Below, in pieces: positions 56,444 to 64,000 of a stretch of 64,000 nt of DNA. The translations under genes were made by a program, and so were the position numbers. This DNA is from CAVRQM01 sp963732775 (GTDB lineage Bacteria; Pseudomonadota; Alphaproteobacteria; Acetobacterales; Acetobacteraceae), in the NCBI GenBank assembly GCA_963732775.1, contig CAVTAR010000001.1:310001-374000 (forward strand), written 5' to 3'. The notes below the pieces were generated by a model. That model searched no databases. It was not told the origin of the DNA and worked only from the letters and a program-made list of their open reading frames with translations. How positions within the stretch are numbered: position 1 is the stretch's first letter; every line of letters starts with the position of its first letter.

Positions 56444-57388
56444 GGCGCGCTGATCGTCGCCGGACCCACCGCGAGCGGCAAGTCGGCGCTGGCGCTCGAT
56501 CTCGCCCGCGCGGTGGGCGGCTTGGTCATCAACGCGGACTCGATGCAGGTCTATCGCGAGCTGCGCGTGCTGACGGCGCGTCCGACGGCCGAAGACGAGG
56601 CGTCGGCTCCGCACCTGCTCTATGGGGTGCGCGCCGCGGCCGAGCCGGGCAGCGTGGCCTGGTGGCGCGCCGAGGCGCTGGCAGCGATGCAGGCCGCCCG
56701 CGCGGCCGGGCGGCTGCCGATCCTGTGCGGCGGCAGCGGGATGTATCTCTCGGCCCTGGTCGACGGCCTGTCCGAAATGCCCGACCCGGGCGAGCCGGCG
56801 CGGGCCGAGGCGCGCGGGCTGCTCGCGGCACAGGGGGCGGCGGCGCTGCACGCCCGGCTCGCCCGCGCCGACCCCGCGACGGCGGCGCGGCTGCGGCCCT
56901 GCGACGGCCAGCGGATCGCGCGCGCCTGGGAGATGCTCGCGGGCACCGGCCGTGGGCTCGCGGCGTGGCAGGCGGCGCGGGGCGAGCCGGCGCCGTGGCG
57001 CTTCTCGGCGATCCGCCTCGACCCGCCGCGCGCGGCGCTGCGCGCGGCCGTCGCCGCCCGCTTCGGCGCGATGCTCGATGCGGGCGCGCTCGACGAGGTG
57101 CGGGCGCTGCTGGCGCTCCAGCTCGACCCGGCACTGCCGGCGATGCGCGCGCACGGAGTGGCGGAGCTCGCCGCCCATCTGCGCGGCGAGACCACGCTGG
57201 CCGAGGCGCGGCTGCGGGCGGAACTGGCGACCGGGCAGTACCTGAAGCGGCAGGCCACCTGGTTCCGCCACCGCAGCCTGGCGCCGGATGCGCGCACGCA
57301 TACGATCCATGCGCGTAGTGCGGGCCTCGCGCAATTTCCTGACCAGGAACGGGCTGATCTGGTCGCTTTCGTGCGCGCGGCGAGTTGA
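56438..57388 (+). CDS. miaA: tRNA dimethylallyltransferase
   Basis: Prenylates A37 of UNN-reading tRNAs. 316 aa from GTG 56438 (VHGALIVAGPTASGKS). The P-loop is GPTASGKS, then INADSMQVYREL, PHLLYGVRAA, CGGSGMYLSALVDGL and the family's ATGQYLKRQATWFRH near the C-terminus. No later start keeps the P-loop, so the head-to-head overlap with serB seems real. Confidence 0.94.
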   Translation: MHGALIVAGPTASGKSALALDLARAVGGLVINADSMQVYRELRVLTARPTAEDEASAPHLLYGVRAAAEPGSVAWWRAEALAAMQAARAAGRLPILCGGSGMYLSALVDGLSEMPDPGEPARAEARGLLAAQGAAALHARLARADPATAARLRPCDGQRIARAWEMLAGTGRGLAAWQAARGEPAPWRFSAIRLDPPRAALRAAVAARFGAMLDAGALDEVRALLALQLDPALPAMRAHGVAELAAHLRGETTLAEARLRAELATGQYLKRQATWFRHRSLAPDARTHTIHARSAGLAQFPDQERADLVAFVRAAS

Positions 57389-57420
57389 CGCGCCGCACCA
57401 TGGCCACTAGGTAGCCGGCC

Positions 57421-59236
<1,816 letters not shown>

Positions 59237-59260
59237 CCCGGCGCTGCCGGCGAACCGCTC

Positions 59261-59776
59261 GTGTCCCAGTCCATCGCCCCGCGCTCGGCCACCATCTCCG
59301 TGCTCGTCGAGAACGAGTCCGGCGTGCTGGCGCGCGTGATCGGCCTGTTCAGCGGCCGCGGCTACAACATCGACAGCCTGACGGTGGCCCCGGTCGACGA
59401 CGCCCGCGGCATCAGCCGCATCAACGTCGTCACCAGCGGCACGGAGATGGTGATCGAGCAGATCAAGGCCCAGCTCGACCGCCTGGTGCCGGTGCATCGC
59501 GTCTCCGACCTGGCGCTGGAGGGTCCGTTCCTGGCGCGCGAGCTTGCGCTGATGAAGGTGGTGACGGGCACCGGCGAGCACCGCGCCGAGACGCTGCGCC
59601 TCGCCGAGGCTTTCCGCGCCCGCGTGGTGGACGCGACCACGGAGAGCTTCGTGCTGGAGCTGACGGGGGCCACGGACAAGCTCGACGCGTTCATCGACCT
59701 GCTGCGGCCGCTGGGGCTGGCCGAGGTGTCGAGGACGGGGGTGGCAGCGATCGCGCGGGGGGTGCGGGTGATTTGA
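59261..59776 (+). CDS. ilvN: Acetolactate synthase small (regulatory) subunit
   Basis: 171 aa from GTG 59261. An N-terminal ACT domain (ISVLVENESGVLARVIGLFSGRGYNIDSL) senses valine. The C-terminal domain has ELALMKVVTG and ESFVLELTGATDKLDAFIDLL, ending EVSRTGVAAIARG. It is 24 bp after ilvI. Also called ilvH. Confidence 0.95.
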   Translation: MSQSIAPRSATISVLVENESGVLARVIGLFSGRGYNIDSLTVAPVDDARGISRINVVTSGTEMVIEQIKAQLDRLVPVHRVSDLALEGPFLARELALMKVVTGTGEHRAETLRLAEAFRARVVDATTESFVLELTGATDKLDAFIDLLRPLGLAEVSRTGVAAIARGVRVI

Positions 59777-60315
59777 GTGGCGCACGGTGAGAAAGCACTC
59801 GTCTGGCAGACTCTTGCTTCTTGCGCGCAAGCCATCGGATCACTCATCGGTATTGGTATAGCAATTTATATCCCGAATCGCCTCGCAAAACTCGAGCGCA
59901 AAGAAAGGCATGAACAGGCGAAACTGCGGCAGCGGAGCCATGCCATCGCATTTCGACGAATATTTCTCCCGCTCGATGGCGCAATCAGCGGTGCCTTAAT
60001 CAGTTTCAGAGGGATGATGTCTGGTGGTAGCATCACCTACGGCCACATGAGTCCCATATATACGAATGAACTCGAGGAAGACATCCTGGACACAACAAAC
60101 TTCAGTCCCGAAATTGTCCACCTGTTGCAGGAGTTGGCTTGGGAAGTTGCGATATTAAATGGAAAATCAGATCAGGGGACGGGACGCCGACGGACGAGCG
60201 GGCGGCATTCGATCTTGAAACTGAGAAGCTGATTGACAGGATCGGCCACCTTCGCGACCGGGCCGCCGCTTTGTTTCTGTCAACCGTGTCTCCACAGTCG
60301 ACGCAGCGAAGTTGA
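59777..60315 (+). CDS. Hypothetical membrane-anchored coiled-coil protein (one frameshift)
   Basis: Not recognised. GTG 59777 follows the ilvN stop directly. One TM helix near residues 13-33 (SCAQAIGSLIGIGIAIYIP) is followed by a charged helix (RLAKLERKERHEQAKLRQR). The encoded frame stops at 60232, but a missing base near 60168 restores a sensible acidic C-terminus (DERAAFDLETEKLIDRIGHL) ending at 60315, about 179 aa. GC is near 50%, far below the flanks; rare codons (ATA, TTA, AGA) are used. Probably recently acquired. Confidence 0.6.
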
Positions 60316-60344
60316 AGTAGTTGGTTTTTGATAGTGGACGTCCC

Positions 60345-60803
60345 ATGACCGACCTTACTGACTCAAAGATCGACGCTGTCCTCGAACGCGGTCGGCAGGC
60401 GAACGAGATCGAGCCACGCGCCGCCTCGGCAAGATACGACAGCCGCACAGCGCGCGTGGTCGTGGAACTGATGAACGGATGCACCTTTGCTTTTCCGTCC
60501 CACTTGGCCCAGGCCCTGCGAGACGCCACGGACTCGCAACTTGCCGAGGTGGAAGTCCTGGGCGTCGGCTACGGCCTGCATTGGCCGTCGCTCGACGTCG
60601 ACCTGTCCGTTCCTGGGATTGTGGCGGGCCGCTTCGGGACCCCAGTCGCGATGTCTCAGCAGCTTGAGCAACCCGCCAGCCCCGCTGACGCGGTGCAGGT
60701 GAACGACCTGCCCGAGGCGTGCTTAGGGTTCGATTGGCTCGCGGACGAGCCCGACATCTATACCGATGCCGACGTGCAGCCCAGCGGCAAGCAAAGACGT
60801 TGA
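60345..60803 (+). CDS. DUF2442 family protein
   Basis: 152 aa from ATG 60345. The core DSRTARVVVELMNGCTFAFP, LEVLGVGYGLHWPSLDVDLSVPGI (approximate boundaries) matches the DUF2442 beta-rich domain, in which a strand pair is followed by a G-x-G-L-H-W-P-x-L-D-x-D-L motif. Some members are described as NADPH-binding or toxin-antitoxin associated; no toxin partner is adjacent. It lies in the lower-GC islet. Confidence 0.75.
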   Translation: MTDLTDSKIDAVLERGRQANEIEPRAASARYDSRTARVVVELMNGCTFAFPSHLAQALRDATDSQLAEVEVLGVGYGLHWPSLDVDLSVPGIVAGRFGTPVAMSQQLEQPASPADAVQVNDLPEACLGFDWLADEPDIYTDADVQPSGKQRR

Positions 60804-60834
60804 TGAGCGCACTGTGCTGTCCCACCATTCGTGC

Positions 60835-61014
60835 ATGGACAAGCCGGGCAAGACGGTCGGCGCTCCCGTCGGCTGGATCGCCGTGCTCTCGCTGAGCAAG
60901 GTGGCCGTCGAGCGAGGCGATATCGTGCCGTTGGCCCCCGTGCCGGAGCGGATGCGCGCCAGCATCGAGAGGATGGAGCAACGGCACGTGACGGACGCCA
61001 AAGGCGGGGTGTGA
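60835..61014 (+). CDS. Small hypothetical protein
   Basis: 59 aa from ATG 60835, no clear RBS. It contains VGWIAVLSLSKVAVERGDIVPL and a basic helix (PERMRASIERMEQRH). The frame is open upstream to 60766, so it could also be the remains of a longer gene broken by a shift. No domain is recognised. Part of the same islet. Confidence 0.35.
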   Translation: MDKPGKTVGAPVGWIAVLSLSKVAVERGDIVPLAPVPERMRASIERMEQRHVTDAKGGV

Positions 61015-61025
61015 TCCCAAACCCG

Positions 61026-61298
61026 CTACGGCATCCGCCCCACCAGCGGCGGCAGCTGCCCGCTGAGGTCGGGCGTCTCCGCATCGGCGATGTCGTCGTC
61101 CGGGTGCGGCCACGGGCCGTGCGGCGGCTCGGTCTCGATCGGCGGCAGGGCGAGGTCGGCACCCGCGGCACCCGCCGCGTCCAGCATCACCGCGATCGCC
61201 ACGTCGCGCGGAATGCCGGCGGCGGCGGCCTCGCGCAGCAGTGCTGCCACGCGCGGGCGCATCCAGGCATGGGCCGGCGGTTCGTTCGGCTCGGCCAT
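61026..61298 (-). CDS. Small hypothetical protein
   Basis: 90 aa from ATG 61298 (MAEPNEPPAHAW). A helical part (RVAALLREAAAAGIPRDVAIAVMLDAAG) is followed by an acidic Pro-rich tail (HPDDDIADAE). High GC, like the chromosome core. No known domain. It is divergent from ilvC; their 146-bp gap must hold the ilvC promoter. Confidence 0.5.
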   Translation of the reverse strand: MAEPNEPPAHAWMRPRVAALLREAAAAGIPRDVAIAVMLDAAGAAGADLALPPIETEPPHGPWPHPDDDIADAETPDLSGQLPPLVGRMP

Positions 61299-61444
61299 GC
61301 GCGCTCCCACCGGCGGTCGTGCGGCAAACTGCGCGGCGGCGCGCCGGCGCGCAACCCACCCAATCGGGCCGCCGGGCTTGACCCCGTCCGCCTCGGGCCG
61401 CACGAGACGGTGATCGGGACGGGCGACAGAAGGGCGACAGACCA

Positions 61445-62467
61445 ATGCGCGTATACTACGACCGCGACGCGGACGTGAACCTGATCCGCGCCAAGCGGGT
61501 CGCCATCATCGGCTATGGCAGCCAGGGCCACGCCCACGCCGCCAACCTCAAGGATTCCGGCCAGACCGAGCTCGCGATCGGCCTGCGCCCGGGCTCGGCC
61601 GGGGTGGCGAAGGCCGAGGCGGCCGGCATAAAGGTGATGGACCCGGCCGACTGCGCGAAGTGGGCCGATGTCGTGATGGTGCTGGCACCCGACGAGATCC
61701 AGGGCGACCTGTATCGCGAGAAGCTCGGGCCCAACATGAAGCAGGGGGCGGCACTCGCCTTCGCGCACGGGCTGAACGTGCATTTCGCGCTGCTCGACCC
61801 GCGCCCCGACCTCGACGTGTTCATGATCGCGCCGAAGGGCCCCGGCCACACCGTGCGCAGCGAATACCAGCGCGGCGGCGGCGTGCCGTGCCTGGTGGCG
61901 GTGGCCCAGGACCCCTCCGGCAACGCGCAGGAGATCGCGCTGTCGTATGCGAGCGCCATCGGCGGCGGGCGCGCCGGCATCATCGAGACGACGTTCCGCG
62001 AGGAGTGCGAGACCGACCTGTTCGGCGAGCAGGTGGTGCTGTGCGGCGGCCTGGTCGAGCTCATCAAGGCGGGGTACGAGACCCTGGTCGAGGCAGGCTA
62101 CGCGCCCGAAATGGCCTACTTCGAATGCCTGCACGAGGTGAAGCTGATCGTCGACCTGATCTACGAGGGCGGCATCGCCAACATGAACTACTCGGTCAGC
62201 AACACCGCCGAGTACGGCGAGTACGTCAGCGGCCCGCGTATCATCAACGCGGCGACGCGCGCCGAGATGAAACGCGTGCTGGCCGACATCCAGAGCGGGC
62301 GGTTCGCGCGCGACTGGATGCTGGAGAACCGGGTCAACCAGGCCGGCTTCAAGGCGATGCGCCGGCAAAGCGCAGAGCACCCGATCGAGCAGGTCGGCGA
62401 GCGCCTGCGCGCGATGATGCCGTGGATCGCGAAGAACAAGCTGGTGGACAAGGCGCGCAGCAACTGA
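61445..62467 (+). CDS. ilvC: Ketol-acid reductoisomerase
   Basis: The second common step of Val/Leu/Ile synthesis, NADPH and Mg dependent. 340 aa, class I. The Rossmann motif is VAIIGYGSQGHAHAANLKDSG. Metal and substrate residues occur in DLFGEQVVLCGG, ECLHEVKLIVDLIYEGG and SNTAEYGEY. Intact. Its usual neighbour ilvN is 1.7 kb upstream, across the AT-richer islet. Confidence 0.97.
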   Translation: MRVYYDRDADVNLIRAKRVAIIGYGSQGHAHAANLKDSGQTELAIGLRPGSAGVAKAEAAGIKVMDPADCAKWADVVMVLAPDEIQGDLYREKLGPNMKQGAALAFAHGLNVHFALLDPRPDLDVFMIAPKGPGHTVRSEYQRGGGVPCLVAVAQDPSGNAQEIALSYASAIGGGRAGIIETTFREECETDLFGEQVVLCGGLVELIKAGYETLVEAGYAPEMAYFECLHEVKLIVDLIYEGGIANMNYSVSNTAEYGEYVSGPRIINAATRAEMKRVLADIQSGRFARDWMLENRVNQAGFKAMRRQSAEHPIEQVGERLRAMMPWIAKNKLVDKARSN

Positions 62468-62483
62468 GCTGCCCCCGGGCTGG

Positions 62484-63440
62484 CTAGCGTGCGGGCCGGC
62501 GTCTAGCTGGGGCGGCAACCGGGGCGGTGGCGCGGGGCGCGGCCTTGGACGCCGGGGCGGGCTTCTTCGCGCCTGCGGCGGCGGCTTTCGCGGCCGGCTT
62601 GTCGTCTGGAGGCTTCGGCCGCTTCGGCGCAACCCGCTCCGCCGATTGCGGGGCATGCCTGCTGGCGCCCAGGCTCTGCTTCAGCGCCGCCATCAGGTCG
62701 ATCACGTTGCCCCGGTCCGGCTCCGGCGCCGGCTCGTCGGACAGGCCCTCGCCCTTCAGCTTGGCGGCGATCAGCTCGCGCAGCCTTGCCTCGTAGCGGT
62801 CCTCGGCGTCGGACTGGTCGTAGGTGCCGGTCTGCCGGTCGATCAGCTGCGTGGCCAGCTCGACCATGTCCGCGTCGGGACGCTGCGCCGGGATGTCGGC
62901 CCACAGGTCCTCCGGGTCGTGCAGGTCGCGCGGCTCGTACAGCGTGTGCGCGACCAGCCCCTTTCCCGAGGGCATGAGGCACAGCGCCCGTTCGCGCCGC
63001 GCAATCACCACGCGGGTGAGCGCCATGCGCCCGGTCTGGGCGATGGCCTCGCGCAGCACGACGAACACGTCGCGGCCGGACTCGCCGTCCGGGGCGACGT
63101 AATAGCTGTTCTCGAAATAGACCGGGTCGATCGCCGCCGTCGGCACGAACTTCTGGATCACCAGCGTGCTGCTGCTCTCGACCCGCACCGTGTCGAAATC
63201 CTCGTCGGTGAGGATCAGGTAGTGGTCCTTCTTGAACTCGTAGCCGCGCACCAGCTCGCCGCGCTTCACCGGCACCTCGTTCTCGGCGTCCAGGGTCAGC
63301 ATCCGCACGCGGTGGCCGGTGTCGGGGTTGATGAAGTGGAAGTGCAGGTTGGCCCGCTCGTGATGCGCCGAGTAGAGCGCGACCGGGCAGGAGACCAGCG
63401 CGAGGCGGAGATGTCCGCGCCAGATCGGGCGTTCGGCCAT
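62484..63440 (-). CDS. ku: Non-homologous end joining protein Ku
   Basis: 318 aa from ATG 63440, overlapping the ligD stop (TGATG). Ku core: PIWRGHLRLALVSCPVALYSA, LTLDAENEVPVKRGELVRGYEF, FVPTAAIDPVYFENSYYVAPDG, GKGLVAHTLYEP and TYDQSDAEDRYEARLRELI. The C-terminus is a Lys/Ala/Pro tail typical of bacterial Ku, which aids DNA threading and LigD recruitment. It binds double-strand break ends. Confidence 0.95.
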   Translation of the reverse strand: MAERPIWRGHLRLALVSCPVALYSAHHERANLHFHFINPDTGHRVRMLTLDAENEVPVKRGELVRGYEFKKDHYLILTDEDFDTVRVESSSTLVIQKFVPTAAIDPVYFENSYYVAPDGESGRDVFVVLREAIAQTGRMALTRVVIARRERALCLMPSGKGLVAHTLYEPRDLHDPEDLWADIPAQRPDADMVELATQLIDRQTGTYDQSDAEDRYEARLRELIAAKLKGEGLSDEPAPEPDRGNVIDLMAALKQSLGASRHAPQSAERVAPKRPKPPDDKPAAKAAAAGAKKPAPASKAAPRATAPVAAPARRRPAR

Positions 63441-64000
63441 CAGCGTGTTCCCCCCGGTTGCGGCAGCGGCCGCGCGGCGGCCTCGAACCCGGCCCAGGGG
63501 TCGGCGCGCTGGCGGCGCAGGCGGTCGGGCACGGTGCGCAGGTTCAGCGCCGCCGGGTCGAGCCGTGCGGTCACCTCGCGCCAGGCGAGGCGGGTCGCGA
63601 CCCCCGCCCCGGGCCGGGCGCGCGGCGAGAACGAGGCGATCGCCGTCGAGCCCAGGCCGTTGCGCAGCCAGTCGACCAGGATCTTGCCGGTGCGGATCGA
63701 CTTCTTCACCGCCGCCACATAGTGCTGCGGCTGGTCGGCCACCATCAGTTCGGCGAAGGCGCGGCACCAGGCTCGCGCCTCGTCCCAGCCGGCGCGCGGC
63801 AGCAGCGGGGCCACCACATGCAGACCCTTGCCGCCGGAGGTGCGGCAGAACGCGGCCAGCCCCAGGCGCTTCAGCCGGTCCTCGATCTCCCGCGCGCCGG
63901 CCACGAGGTCGGCCATGGTGATGCCGTCGCCGGGATCGAGGTCGAACACCAGCCGGTCGGGGCGGGCCGCGTCCGGCTCGCGCGAGCCCCAGGCGTGCAG
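63440..64000 (-). CDS. ligD: ATP-dependent DNA ligase LigD, polymerase domain (5' part outside window)
   Basis: 187 codons read in from the right edge. The sequence is the C-terminal part of the archaeo-eukaryotic primase/polymerase domain: LVFDLDPGDGITMADLV (the paired catalytic Asp), FCRTSGGKGLHVVAPL, RTGKILVDWLRNGLGSTAIASFSPRARPGAGVATRLAW and LRRQRADPWAGFEA. Whether ligase and phosphoesterase domains precede it cannot be seen. Co-translated with ku. Confidence 0.93.
   Translation of the reverse strand: MHAWGSREPDAARPDRLVFDLDPGDGITMADLVAGAREIEDRLKRLGLAAFCRTSGGKGLHVVAPLLPRAGWDEARAWCRAFAELMVADQPQHYVAAVKKSIRTGKILVDWLRNGLGSTAIASFSPRARPGAGVATRLAWREVTARLDPAALNLRTVPDRLRRQRADPWAGFEAAARPLPQPGGTR

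Noticed and set aside
60345..61014. Toxin-antitoxin system around the DUF2442 gene
   Set aside because: No recognisable toxin (RelE, BrnT, DUF4160 or similar) or antitoxin DNA-binding domain is next to it.

Overview
The window is very GC-rich chromosomal DNA (roughly 70-75% GC by eye) from an alphaproteobacterium, most likely Rhodospirillales/Acetobacteraceae. Several things point there: an RNase E whose S1 domain is split by a long acidic insert and whose C-terminus ends in an Arg-rich GWW motif; a circularly permuted two-piece tmRNA gene encoding the tag ANDNHEALAIAA; rnpB next to mraZ; the gene order of the division and cell wall (dcw) cluster; FAD-dependent ThyX; and a MurE with the meso-DAP signature DNPR. 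No gene product was checked against a database. All names rest on motifs and family knowledge.

Layout. 1-5.5 kb: a truncated metallophosphoesterase-like gene and rne on the minus strand, then a divergent N-acetylmuramoyl-L-alanine amidase. 5.5-9.4 kb (+): PBP1A (mrcA) and prfB with an intact programmed +1 frameshift. 9.4-18.9 kb: a nested-palindrome repeat, an unrecognised ORF, a protease-like protein that lacks its catalytic residues, a hybrid histidine kinase, and a run of metabolic singletons (MBL hydrolase, Gfo/Idh/MocA oxidoreductase, methyltransferase, DUF4142, DUF4432). 18.9-38.6 kb (-): a complete dcw cluster read mraZ-rsmH-ftsL-ftsI-murE-murF-mraY-murD-ftsW-murG-murC-murB-ddl-ftsQ-ftsA-ftsZ. 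Almost every junction overlaps by a few bases. A lower-GC DUF3859 lipoprotein gene follows ftsZ where lpxC is often found. A candidate MraZ operator and rnpB lie upstream. 39.2-47.9 kb (-): an AmpD-like amidase and djlA; a queuosine cluster (queA, an SMR transporter, tgt, queF, queG) with small DNA-binding and unknown proteins; a GT9 glycosyltransferase, a VOC protein, sspB and ssrA. 47.9-57.4 kb: thyX-rbsK, mrp, hflK-hflC-degP, a two-domain ABM/SnoaL protein, and the head-to-head pair serB/miaA. 57.4-64 kb: branched-chain amino acid genes ilvI-ilvN and ilvC, separated by a 1.2 kb AT-richer islet, then ku and the end of ligD.

Functional themes are peptidoglycan synthesis, division and remodelling; translation and tRNA quality (prfB, ssrA with sspB, queuosine genes, miaA); envelope proteolysis (HflKC, DegP); and branched-chain amino acid synthesis.

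Caution on sequence quality: at least seventeen genes are interrupted by one or more single-base shifts, most of them in essential or housekeeping genes (rne, mrcA, ftsZ, ftsA, ftsQ, ddl, rsmH, mraZ, hflC, ilvI and others). The 20.2-23.8 kb segment is worst, with about 19 indels. Consensus errors are a far better explanation than pseudogenes. I give full gene spans and mark where the frame changes. The prfB shift is the exception and is a real recoding site.
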